A stretch of 64,000 nucleotides of DNA, from NCBI GenBank assembly GCA_963924555.1, contig OZ004584.1:8059001-8123000 (forward strand), read 5' to 3'. Below, piece by piece: positions 1 to 10,938 of the stretch. How positions within the stretch are numbered: the stretch's first letter is position 1; every line of letters begins with the position of its first letter. The position numbers and the translations under genes were made by a program. The notes under the pieces were generated by a model. It saw nothing but the letters and a program-made list of their open reading frames with translations, was not told where the DNA came from and made no database searches. Source of the DNA: Crambe crambe (taxonomy: Eukaryota; Porifera; Demospongiae; Poecilosclerida; Crambeidae).

Positions 1-601
1 GGGTTGCTCCCTTCGTTGGCTCCCTTCATTCACCGCGACCTCACTAACCACACCCACTTTCTACACAAGCCCGGCCCCTGAAGGGCACGTGCACTCTCAG
101 TTGCTTGTGGGCTGCACCAGTGGAGAAGTCTTCAGTTTGAAATGGAAGTTAAGTGGGGTTGATGGTGTCGTGGGGTTAGTATCAAGCAGTGTCAGTAGTG
201 TCAATGGAATCACTGGTGTCTGCAGTATCAGCGGTGTTGCTGGTGTCAAAGGCTGTGTTAGCGAAGTCACTCGTATTTGGGAGAAGGAGGATGATATCCC
301 AGTCTACACCATAGCTTGCCAATCGAAGGTGACAAAAGAACTAATTAAATCCCTACTTGTATCCAGGCCCTGTTTTTTTTCGTGGGCCACCATTCCGTGA
401 AAAACTGGGGCCTGGGTACGAGGCTACAGTGAACCTGGTCAGAAACAAGTGACCTTGATAGGGAGATGGTCTCTTTTAGGGAAGCTGGATTAGGTGTTGT
501 TGGAGGTTGAGTGGCAGGGGTGGTCTCATTACTTCACTACAATTTCGTAGTCTAATAGTTTACTATCCGCATTTACTACTTGCATTATAGTAAACTTATT
601 A

Positions 602-635
<34 letters not shown>

Positions 636-3189
636 ATATTTGCAAGGTCTCGGCCGATGATGAGTTGCTATGGGTTGTGTTCAGCAAATCGAGCCTCCTG
701 GTTGCAGCCAAGTTGGATACCAACTACAAACTTATCGGTGAACACATCAAGATATCGGGACACCATAAAATGACTATATCAGGTTAAAAAATTATTAGAA
801 TAATACCTTCACTTAAATAATTTTGGAATTTCGCTTAATTGGATATTTCTCTGGTAGGCATTGCTGCATTTTCTGATTCTTTTATATCGTCGGCTCTGGA
901 TGGTACTGTGCAGATGTTTTCCTTAAACGCCAACACAGAGGATGATCATGTGACTCCAAACCCCATCACCGTGGAGATAAAGGGCAGTAAGAAAGGGATA
1001 ACAGCACAAGGAGTGGCAGTTTCAGAAATGGGACTATTTGCAGCTGTTTCTATAAAGTGAGGATCATAAGTTTATGGGTGGGGTAAACCTGAAGGGTTTA
1101 GAGTTTTTTCGAGTCTGCTTATTGTATACCTTTAAAACGGATGCTAAATTTAGCTGCTAGTTCAAAGTTCAATGTTCCTTTCTTTCTTTTCAGCCCCTCC
1201 AAAAATGGTCAAGTCAAAACAACCAAGAAGCTTCAAATGCAGTCCCAGTTGCACTTTCTCACCATAGCAACTTCCAATCAAGTAGAAGCCCTTTTACAGA
1301 AAGAAGGTCAGTGTGCATGCATGCACAGATACATGTTACAGTACATGTTACATTCTGTCACATCACATGTCCATGAAGCAATCTATGCTTTGTTTTTGTT
1401 TTTCTTCAGCCTCTAGTAAATGGGACATATGTGAGTTTATGCGAAAGCATTACCTGCAGCACCAAAGCCTCCTCCCACCTGTACAGCACCTCCAGGCACT
1501 CAAGTACAAAGTTCCATTGATTCCAGTCCCAATGTTATTCCAATTCCATTCCAGGTCTAAGGGTAGGGTTATTCCAGTTCCTGATCTCCAGTTTCTGCTC
1601 CAGATTAACATCATGACAGGAAAGGTACATGCATGCAATAGTTAGTATTGCCTGCAGCAATCAACAGCTGCAGCAACAGCAACTGATAGAGAAATCTGAT
1701 TTGATGGGGCCCCTGATCAGCCACAACCAGTCTGCAAATAATCACTCCCTTAATTCACTACTTTAAATTGGTCTTTGAGGCCTGGCAACAAGGCTAGAGG
1801 TGTTTTAACTTGTTTGAAAGTTGTTGGTATTCATGCAGAGAGAGAGCAGTATTCAGTGCAAAGAGGAGATTATTCGCAGGCACGTGTTTGACTCACTCAA
1901 GAGCTGGCAAGAGAGGGAGAAGGACTGGAAGTCTCCCGTAACAATACAGGAGGGGGATTTCCAGAGCTTGTGTGAGTGGTCATGTGATAGTCATGTGATT
2001 CAGTTATACCATTGAATCAAGGTCATGTGAATATCATAAGAAGAAATGATTTGTCATGTGACTATCACAGGGTGATCATGTGATCAGCATAATTATTATA
2101 CCTAGTACCTAGTGAAGTGGTTTTTTTTACCTTTTCAGTGTGTTTGCATCTGATGACCCAGTGGCTTCTCTCAGGGGCTCAACGTCACACCGCAAACGAG
2201 ACCAAACTTGCCAATAAGGTAAAATCATACATTAAAGGTGAAATGGGGTTAATTCCTCTGAAATTACTTCTTACACTTCTGAGCTCAAAGTTGGAGAATA
2301 TAATCTCAAAATAGAGGTCATTCTCAAGGAGTTTTGGCCCATATATAGTGCTGTGGAGATCCAATTTGAATGTTAGTCGTTTCTATAGGTCCTGAACACC
2401 CTTCCTCCTCTTCCCCCCTTCTCTCCCTCCTCCTCCTCTGGACAAAAATACTCCGAAAAACCCAATAAATCTAGCAAGTCCTCTTCCTCATCTGATAAAT
2501 CAGAGTCCTCTGGGCCATTGGAACACTGCCAGGCATGCGGGGAACCCGTCCCCCTCACTAGTTTACATCAGGACTCGTGCAGTAATGGACACACTTGGAG
2601 TCGCTGCAGTCTCACGCTCTGCCTGGCCGTGGACGCACGCTGCAGCAGCTGCATACAGTGCGGGGCTATTGTCAATAATGCACTCACCATCAACGCCGAA
2701 GCAGGTCAAGAGACAATCCCGAAGGAAATACAGTGGAACCTTCCGAGTAATGATGGACACACTTGGAACCCAGCCTTTTGTCCTTTGTAGAGAGGTTATC
2801 CTCCTTCATAACGGCCACCTTGCCTATTGTGGCCACTGTGCTCAGTCCCAACTGCATCACTATTCAGTGTAGTACTTTGTTTAAAAAAAAAACAAACCCA
2901 AGATAGGGACGCTCCTCTATAAAGTATAAAACTTCATCCCCACTATAGAGGTTCCTCTATTTTGTAGAGAGTATATAAAGGTACTTTGTTGAGAGGTTTG
3001 TCCTCTTTCGGACTGTCCTTTAATCGGAGGTTCCTCTGTACTACCTAGCTATGAGCTATACAATGTATTGTGGTTTTAGAGATGAGGGTTAAACTTTGTT
3101 CTTGTTCCACAGGCAGCTGGTTGAACAGTTTGTTGCAACGACACAGCTGCTGTATCTACTGTGGAGGCTACTTTGAGCAAGTCATATAA
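1..3189 (+). CDS. GTF3C4: General transcription factor 3C subunit 4 (TFIIIC90-like), 3' part, multi-exon
   Basis: This is the 3' part of a TFIIIC subunit that helps recruit RNA polymerase III to tRNA and 5S genes in the nucleus; the 5' end is outside the window. Exon 1 is open from base 2 to 328. Further exons are 647-737, 858-1056, 1194 to about 1305, one from about 1410, about 1840-1970 and about 2390-2704, and the last is 3113-3189 (GT-AG, phases fit where checked). The first exons hold beta-propeller strands (VGCTSGEVFSLKW; SSALDGTVQMFSL). The C-terminus is the diagnostic TFIIIC zinc domain: CQACG, CSNGHTWSRCSLTL, CSSCIQCG and finally CIYCGGYF, ending in FEQVI-stop. The last intron splits this zinc domain and is largely filled by an inverted-repeat element. 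Identity rests mainly on the zinc pattern; middle exon boundaries are approximate. Confidence 0.8.
2731..3038. mobile_element. MITE-like element with mariner-type termini in last GTF3C4 intron
   Basis: The left end reads TA-CAGTGGAACCTTCC and the right end reads GGAGGTTCCTCTG-TA, so the ends are inverted repeats (one mismatch in the outer 11 bases) flanked by TA. Internal sequence carries the 'GGACACACTTGGAACCCAG', 'TTTGTCCTTTGTAGAGAGG' and 'GAGGTTTGTCCTCTTTCGGA' blocks seen in other copies here. There is no coding capacity. A TA target and CAGT ends fit non-autonomous Tc1/mariner elements. Confidence 0.65.
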
Positions 3190-3473
3190 ATATACTTGTT
3201 GTCATGACACATCATACATATGACTGAGCCATACACCCTAATTTTTGAACAAGTACCATCCCTTTGTACTCCCACATATCATGTGACTACACTTTCAACC
3301 AACCAGAATCATGATGTTGGGCTTCTTTTTTTTTTTTTTTTTTTTTGTATTGTATCTCTTTTTACCCATGATTCTATCTTTTCTAATTGTAATGATTAAA
3401 CTTTTCACTGAAGTGGAAGGTACAATGAGCTCTTATGTCTTTCTTTCAATTATTTGATGATGATTTAATAGGA

Positions 3474-4292
3474 TCATGATAACGTTGAAATGATGTCCTT
3501 CAATCTGGTTCTGTATTTATTCACCATGGTTACATCACAGCTCCCAAACAAGTCACCGTATTCTACATTAGTGCTCTTAATAGTGCCACTAATACTGGGT
3601 CCTTCGATCTCCATAGAAACATCATCTTCTCCCCAGCCCTCCCGCAAAAAAGAAAGTTCTTTGTGGTACGTCTCCCTCTTAGCTGAAGCACTTGCTGCCC
3701 TCCATTTCTCTTCAGCTGTTTTAACATCGGCAGATAGTTCTTCCAGCTGCAATAACGCAGCTCTCTTATTGGTCAGTGCTCTGTGTTCTCTTCCACTCTG
3801 GCACCACACGTTCACTGCACTGCATTATCATTGTGATAAATATTATTAGGTTAATGAAGGGGAAAAACCAGAAATAAACATATAAAATGAGTACTATTAT
3901 AAGTGGGGGGATACCCCTATTAATTAAATCAGACCATGAACATAACACATACAGTATGCGTCCTCTTAGGGATGCCCAGGGGCTAGATGCAGTCAAACCA
4001 CTTATAAATCCTTCCCCAAAGCCTTCCTTCAACCCTTCATTCTTGCCAGCTTCTACACCTTCCACATAACCACTCTGAAACAATAACATGTGAAGTGGTG
4101 TCACAAAGGATTGAGGTAAATCAGTGGTGTCTTTTTTTGCATTAGTGCTGTGTTATCATTTAAGGTATCTGTAGTATCAACAATGTTATCTCTTACCTTA
4201 GTACGTGATTCTGCTACCTTCTTAAAATCTCTAGCTGCTATTAATAAATCTTCATCGCCATCCAACTCAACGTCTGCAATACCTTCCTCCAT
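3474..4292 (-). CDS. YAE1: YAE1 domain-containing protein (deca-GX3 family), 3 exons
   Basis: Exons on the minus strand are 4292-4197, 4074-3953 and 3819-3474, giving 187 residues with matching phases. The second exon encodes the glycine-every-four-residues motif of the Yae1/LTO1 family (GYVEGVEAGKNEGLKEGFGE, then GFISG), followed by a charged helical C-terminal half. In yeast and humans Yae1 with LTO1 acts as an adaptor that brings the Fe-S protein ABCE1/Rli1 to the cytosolic CIA targeting machinery, so this is a ribosome-recycling and Fe-S delivery factor by homology. The start is the ATG at 4292; an AAACAG just before it could also be a splice acceptor, so an extra 5' exon is not excluded. 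The donor of exon 2 is a consensus GTATGT. The gene converges with GTF3C4 (284 bp apart) and diverges from CDK12. Confidence 0.78.
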
Positions 4293-4509
4293 CTGTTTAA
4301 TTAGATCTAATTATCCGAAAATATTGTGGTAATATTTTCGTCTCTTCTTTTCAAAAAGGTGACTGTCATGACTGTTGCACCTAGTACAAACCAATCCTTT
4401 GGCATCTCTTCTCCTTCCCAAGCATCCACCACGCTAACATCACACCTGCGACGCACATAGATCCATTTTCGCCACTGAGATAGCCAGAACCATGTGATAC
4501 TTTGTAACA
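4293..4509. promoter_or_regulatory. Compact divergent promoter region, YAE1 / CDK12
   Basis: Only 217 bp separate the two ATGs on opposite strands, so both 5' UTRs and any shared promoter must lie here. No TATA box at a convincing position was seen. The role is inferred from spacing alone. Confidence 0.5.
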
Positions 4510-7105
4510 ATGTCTACTGCTACTGCCATCGCCTCTGAAAAAAAGAAGTCTCGCTCTCGCGGACGTTCAGCCCTGGAAAGTATTTGTTCGTACAGCACGC
4601 CAAGTCCTGAAAGCACAGCCCAGCAAGACGTTCTGGAGAGTATAAGCAATGACTCCCTTGTCAGCTATTCACCTCCCAGAAGAATTTCTCAAGATTCCAA
4701 AGACTCAAAGAATCTTAGTCCTGAACAGATAGAGCCTTACCCGTCGAATAAAAAAACTTCATCTTCTGGAAATAGCTCTAGAAAAGAAATGAAAGAGAAA
4801 GATAAATCACATCGGAAGAAAAGCAGGGATAAGGAACGAAGTAAAGAGAAGGAGAAGAAGAAAAAACATAAAAGTCGAAGTAGAAGTCCTGTGCAAGGGA
4901 GTGAAAAGAAGAGAAAAAAACATCATCATCACTCACCGGACAGTTCCAATGATGCAGCAACAGATTCAACAAAAACTGGAAAGGGAAGGAAAAATGACAT
5001 CAAGCGTTCCAAAAAACACCATCGGAAATCCTCAAACAGAGACGACTCGCCACCTCGGTCATCTCGAGTGGTTCCGAAGGTTTATCAGACTGGTTCAGAG
5101 GATGATAGGCATTCCTCAAAATATGCACCTACCTTTGATGATATCTCTCCCATATCTTCACCTGAAACCCAGAGAAGGTCAGATTCTCGATATAACCACC
5201 CTCAAAGTGCCAAAAGTTGGCAACAATCTCCCACCACTAATTCCCGCCATGGACACAGCTCACAAAGATCCCGATATGCTTCCTCTCCCCCTTCTCACTA
5301 CCAGAAAGGTCGAAGGTCGTCTCCACAATACAGGCGGCGTGATTCCATTTCTCCTCCTCCCCCCCATGGAAGATGGAGGGGATCGAGGTCCCCCCAGCGG
5401 CAATATCAGAGGTATTCCCGTTCCCCACCTAGAAGACACTCCCCCCATTCGTCCTCCAGAAGATCACGCTCCCCACCATACCTTCGGAGGTACTCCTCTC
5501 GTTCCCCTGGTCCAAGCCGACGGCAATCTAGAACTCCACCCAGGAGGTACAGATCCCGCTCCCCACGAAGGTCCCCTCGAGGAGGACGCTATTCAAGGTC
5601 CCCTGATTACCCAAGGAGGTATAATTATCGATCTCGGTCACCATATGGAAGGCACTCCAGGTCTCCAATTCGCCTCCATCGTAGGATCTCCCGATCCCCA
5701 AGCCCCAGAAGGTGCTATAACTCGAGAGATCGCGAATCTCCAATTGATTCTCCACCTCATAACCGAATGACAAGACGTATGGGCTCTCTGTCACTCGAGA
5801 GACTTGGAAATCGCTCAGGCACCACTAAGAAGAGTGTTACTGAAAAGGAAGCAGCAGAGAGGAATGTGAGTGCAGCAGAAAACAAAACTGTCGAGAAAAT
5901 GGAAGTTGACGAAAAGAAGGAGGAAGGTGATGCAAAGAAAGAAATAAAGGGTCCTTCAAGTCCCACTGAACTCCTCCCCCCTGCCATCACCACTACCACC
6001 ACCACCACCACCACAGACGACCCCAAAGAGAGTCTTGTTCCACCTCCCCCTCTCCCGGAAGACATTCCTCCACCACTCCCCCCTCCCGAGGAAAAACCTC
6101 CCCTGCCTCCTGTTCCCGATTTGACCCCATTCCAGCCCCCTCCTTCCTTCAACATGACAAGTGGAGTCCAACAGGAGCCAATGGAGACCACAACGAGATC
6201 ACTAACTCCGCTTGACAGCATTCGAAGCACTGAGAGCAAATTTTCTGTCAGTCCCATCAGCTTATCTCCTGCCGTCACAGCAAGGAACACGCCCACCACT
6301 TTGACGAAGTCCTCTGGAACTGCCACACCCATTTTGCAGGAGGATAAGCTCCACCCCCGAGCATGGGGGGAGAGGTGTATCGATGCTTTCAAAATCAACT
6401 GCCAGATAGGGGAAGGTGCATATGGTAAAGTGTACAAAGCCACTGACACGGCAACGCTTGAAGTGGTAGCACTGAAGATGGTTCGTACAGACAGTGAACG
6501 AGAGGGTTTCCCCATCACTGCCGTCAGGGAAATCAAGATTTTGAAGCAGCTTTGCCATGAGAACATTGTGAACTTGAAAGAGGTGATTACTGATAAAATC
6601 AAGGCCGTGGACTTCAGAAAGGATAAAGGTGAGCTGGTGTGTGTCAGGGCATGGCTGCAAGGAACTTAGTTAGTCAATGGCCAACCAATTTTCAGTATAC
6701 TGCCTTGATTTCAAATTTCAAAAAACCAGCTTGTAGAGTGGGTGTGGACTATAGTAGGAAGTGAAGCATATTTTGTGTCCATCTTGGTCTCTTACTACTC
6801 TGTACGAGTTACGTGTGACTTGACCTCACAGCTTGTGTTACTCACCTTCCACAGGTGCCTTTTATCTGGTATTTGAGTACTGCGACCATGACCTGCGAGG
6901 TTTACTGGACTCTGGGTTGGTCACTTTCACACAAGAACATGTGCAGAGTCTCACTCGGCAACTGGTCGAGGCATTGGATTACTGCCACTCAAAGAACTTT
7001 CTGCATCGTGATCTGAAATGCTCGAATATCCTTCTTAACAATAAGTAAGTTAGGGCTGAGTTTTACTTACTGCACTGCAATGTTGCTTCATGTGCAGATA
7101 GTAAG

Positions 7106-7170
<65 letters not shown>

Positions 7171-7461
7171 GAGGTCAACTGAAGTTGGGAGACTTTGGAC
7201 TGGCCAGATTATGTCGAGATGAGAGGTCAGTCACAAGCAGGACTAGTTCTGTCATTTGAATAGGCACATTTTGGCTGTTGATATGATAATTAGAGGCCCA
7301 CTATGTCATCGTGATACTGTTATTTTGATATGTCTTATAGTCGACTCTACACCAATCGAGTGATCACCCTGTGGTATCGCCCCCCAGAACTGTTACTTGG
7401 AGAGGAACATTATGGAGCTGCTGTGGACATGTGGTCTTGCGGGTAAGTCTAAGTAGTAAGT

Positions 7462-7493
<32 letters not shown>

Positions 7494-8347
7494 TTGTGCT
7501 GTTATTCATAATAACATGGTACATGTGAAGTTGCATGCTTTTTACATGTTCATGTTGTCTTGTTTGTGTGTGTGCTGCCCCTCCCACCAGCTGTATCCTT
7601 GGGGAACTTTTTGTGCGTAAACCAGTGTTCCACAGCGGTGTGCAGAGTGACCAGGAAATTCAGCAACTTGACGTCATCAGGTAAACATGATTTTTTTAAA
7701 ATTTACAAATTAAGATTGTTTGACTGAAATGTGACATTTCATTTATCTCTTTAGTCGTCTCTGTGGGACTCCCACCCCTGCCGATTGGCCTGGGGTCATC
7801 AAACTCCCTTACTTCAGCACCTTCAAGTTCAAGAAGATCTACCGCAGGAAACTCAAAGAGGAATACTCAAAGTTAGTAATCCACCCATGGTATTTCTCTT
7901 AGTAATTTCCTTGGTATTCTATCAGTAATTTTTCTCAGTAAATTTTTCTCAGTAATTTCCTTGGTATTCTCAGTAATTTCCTTGGTATTCTCCTCCTTAG
8001 TCTTAGTCCTTGGTCTTATTCTTTACTGGCTATATATGTTACTCTTTCTGTCTTCCTTCTCTAGTGAGATTCCAGATACTGCTCTCGATCTAATGGACAA
8101 GCTGCTGACCCTTGACCCTGGCAAACGTACGTCAGCTGCTGAGGCACTGAATCACCCATTCCTGAAAGCAGTAGACAAACACCAAATAGACCCGCCAGAG
8201 TGAGTCACAACAACTTCATACCATATCATTGTGTGGTTTATAATCATGAGAACAACATGCCAAGGTATCTTGTATTCTGTAATTCCAGTTGTATTCCTTC
8301 TGCCTCCTTTTTTGCATCTCTCCTTCACTTCTTTTCTTATTTCTTTC

Positions 8348-8394
<47 letters not shown>

Positions 8395-9714
8395 CCCTTC
8401 CCCTTCCACCTGCATCTCTCCTCATTCATCTTTATTTCTTTCCCTCTTCTTCTTCTGCTCTCTCTCTGCCCCTCCCCCTTTTCCCCTCCTTTATTCTCCT
8501 CCCCCTCCCCCTTACCTCCCTCATACAGACTCCCAAAGAACCAAGACTGCCATGAAATGTGGTGTAAGCAGAAACGCAAAAAGAAGGATGCTGCAGCCAA
8601 AGAAGCATCGTCAGACAAACCAGGTGGTGGCAGTGCCCCCTCTTCCTCCACTGGTAAGACCAATCCCTCACACCAGCAACCCCCACGCTCAGAGTCACCC
8701 AAACAAAACAGAAGTCATGTGACTGAAGAGCCTCTTCCGCCCCCTCAACCCGCCCAGCATTCAGCATCAGCTTCCAATGGACCCACGGCTCTTTTGTCTC
8801 ATATGGACAAACCCCACCCTGCGTTTCATTCCGGATATTCAAGTGAGCAAGGAATTACTGCAGCTATGATACAGACTGCTTCTGCGGTTCATTCTTCTAC
8901 CAGTCATCCTTCACACCAACCATATCTCCAAGCATCGGCCATAGGAAGGGGTGTGGTTGGAGATACCCCGCCCACTTACCACCCACATCCTTCACACCTC
9001 TCAGTACCACCACACCCGTCCACAATGCTGAAACAACAACAACAACAACAATTAGGTCATGTCCGTGTCCACACCAAAGGAACGCCTCCCCCACCAACTC
9101 ATAACAACAAGCCTACAAAAATCAGTGTCCCCCTTCCCTCGGCCCCTCTGAGTGCCAGTATCCTGGACTCCTTAGACGGGGCTGAGACTTCTAGTAGTGA
9201 TATCCCTGGAGGAGGTACGAGATCAGTCGGGGCTTCCTCTCGAATCGGTAAGACTCCTCCACCTCCTTCTACTCCCCCCTCACATGTGTCTGCCATCTCT
9301 TCTGGGACTGGGGGCGAAGCAACTGGGGGGACAGTCGATCCGACGCACCATTTGCAGCAGGTAATTGAAGCTCAGCGCTCACAGCTTGCTCTCCTGCAAA
9401 ATATTTCTCAGTACATTACAAACAATAAAGTGGTGGGAGATGGTGGTGTTATTAAAGGGGTCTCCGCTGCTGCCACTGAGAACAAAGGTGCACAGCGCCC
9501 ACGTCCAGGGTTACCACCACAACCTGTACCTTTCCTCGGTCAAGATCATGTGACCACTCTTCAAGGCAGGGGTGTGGGTAGAGGTACGGGTGGGGGGATG
9601 CCATCTAGGCTTATTGATCGTACTCAGACATTTGATTATGGTAATCATAGCAACAAGGTCCTAGAGCAGGAGGCTGCTCAGCAGTTGGAAAACGATGCTT
9701 TTTATCGTGACTAA
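4510..9714 (+). CDS. CDK12: Cyclin-dependent kinase 12/13 (transcription elongation kinase), 8 exons
   Basis: Exons 4510-6628, 6855-7044, 7172-7225, 7341-7442, 7591-7680, 7755-7871, 8065-8199 and 8529-9714 join in phase to 1330 residues. Residues about 1-440 are Lys/Arg/Ser-rich with dense RS/SR repeats, then come a proline-rich linker and a kinase domain at about 626-936. Catalytic signatures are intact: GEGAYGKVY loop, VALKM lysine, PITAVRE cyclin-binding helix (PITAIRE in most homologues), [15 protein letters not shown] and the CDK T-loop [16 protein letters not shown]. The C-terminal [17 protein letters not shown] extension is typical of CDK12/13. Such kinases pair with cyclin K and phosphorylate Ser2 of the RNA polymerase II tail, supporting elongation and splicing of long genes. 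A low-complexity Pro/Ser/Gln tail follows. A single ancestral CDK12/13 gene is likely; the vertebrate paralogues cannot be separated here. Confidence in family is very high. Confidence 0.95.
7110..7166 (+). repeat. (TC)n tract forming the polypyrimidine stretch of a CDK12 intron
   Basis: An uninterrupted CT dinucleotide run of about 57 bp lies only a few bases upstream of the acceptor CCGTAG at 7171, in a 127-bp intron. Confidence 0.9.
8357..8395 (+). repeat. (CT)n microsatellite in last CDK12 intron
   Basis: A short CT run within a 329-bp intron that is pyrimidine-rich on the coding strand from about 8330 to the acceptor at 8528. Confidence 0.85.
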
Positions 9715-10009
9715 AAGCAGTCATGCACGTGACAAGCTAGTAGGCTATTGCATAATAGTTATAATAATGGGGGGGCCAAATTTTATGTATTCGCAATCAA
9801 GAAATATATTTATTACTATTGTACATCTTTTCTGTTGAACAATAATTCACTTTTTTGTTAATCAGGTTGGACTCTATATTTGTTTATCTGTATGTTAAGT
9901 ATTGTAATATATTTTCCCTTTGAGTTGAGCACCGCCCCTTGTCACGTGTTTTAGCTAGTGCTGAAGTTTTGCAGCTGCTTTTCTTGTTCGGGTCATGTAG
10001 TTGTGTAAA
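9715..10009. other. 3' flank of CDK12; no gene seen
   Basis: AT-rich sequence with a GTCACGTG E-box-like palindrome near 9942. It probably holds the CDK12 3' UTR and the start of the next transcript. I see no coding potential. Confidence 0.5.
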
Positions 10010-10344
10010 ATGAAGCCCAGCTGGACGAGCGAGGTAAGAGTTTTAACTTTCTCTTTTTTCGTTGTTTAGAAATTGGTAGAATCATCAAGCCATAGATCAT
10101 AGCGGCTGTCCTGCTTATTAGTAGAGAATTTACTAGCTATGTTCCCTATTCTTTAGCCTGAAGTGCTGGTCATTGCCTTTCAAGCTGCTTGCTGGATACG
10201 ACGTATTCTCGTCGCTGCAGATATGCGGGCGGGGCTCAATGATGGTGTGCATTAATTAGAATGCACTATACTTTTTCTGCACACAAAAATGACTGCACTG
10301 TGTTTCTTATTTTATTGCAGGTTCCTCCGACTGGCTTACAGTAG
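10010..10344 (+). other. Possible spliced micro-ORF or non-coding transcript exon pair
   Basis: An ATG at 10010 runs to a consensus donor (GAG|GTAAGA at 10034). A good acceptor (TTTTATTGCAG) ends at 10320, and joining them keeps the frame open to a stop at 10342-10344, encoding MKPSWTSEVPPTGLQ (15 residues). The peptide is not recognised. It could be the 5' end of a non-coding RNA, an upstream exon of the EVH1 gene, or chance. The evidence is only the pair of good splice signals. Confidence 0.25.
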
Positions 10345-10938
10345 TTCTACCCTGAGGCTGATCTGAACTGGGCTGGTAGTGATACCCAGCCACTAGGAAA
10401 AAAGCAGCACCTTGGCATTCTTGGAAACACACTCCTCACTCATTCACTCATCTTTGCTGACCACTCTTGACTCCCATATCTTTTATACTGTATGTCTTCT
10501 TGAATCATCTCAAAATTAGCACCCTAAGAATATAATTCTGCTCACAATCACATCGTGGCACTTCTCACTCGAGACTCTTAGTCTTCTATGAATTCTTTTT
10601 GTGTTCTATAATTATTTTTATGCTCTCATATTAAGAAATCATCACAGGTTATATTTAATACTGATATGTTCATTTAATATTTATCAATGAGATAACTCGT
10701 AGAGTCGTAGGGCATGCATGTTGTTTCAATGGGTTTTTAAAAGGAATGTGCTAAATATTCAGTATTGTTCATTATGTGACACACCTTCCCGCGTGCAGTA
10801 TTAAACGCCCACGCACTGGGGGTGGATAAGATCGATTTCAAAGTAAAAGGAGGCGTGTTCAAAAAAATTATTTCTAAGGCTTTGCGTTATTATGAGTGTT
10901 TTAGTACTACAAACAGCTGGAACAGAGACCAAGTCATC
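10345..10938. other. 5' flank of the EVH1/Cobl-like gene
   Basis: AT-rich, no coding potential. It holds the putative promoter of the downstream gene, including a 16-bp element also found before the BTB gene. Confidence 0.45.
10837..10852 (+). promoter_or_regulatory. Shared promoter element TTCAAAGTAAAAGGAG (copy 1)
   Basis: This 16-mer lies 102 bp before the ATG of the EVH1 gene and is repeated exactly at 27068-27083, 84 bp before the ATG of the BTB gene, on the same strand relative to the gene. A function as a cis-element is inferred from position and identity. Confidence 0.45.

Noticed and set aside
4307..4510. Minus-strand ORF overlapping the YAE1/CDK12 spacer as an N-terminal extension of YAE1
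   Set aside because: It is in a different frame from exon 1, no splice junction joining it in phase was convincing, and it would overlap the CDK12 start.
5757..6602. 281-codon minus-strand open frame opposite CDK12
   Set aside because: It is the shadow of the strongly biased RS/Pro-rich coding sequence on the plus strand.
8200..8528. Long open frame through the last CDK12 intron (Ser/Leu-rich, from CT repeats)
   Set aside because: It is repeat translation; consensus donor GTGAGT at 8200 and acceptor CATACAG at 8528 join exons in the right phase and restore the conserved CDK12 C-lobe sequence.
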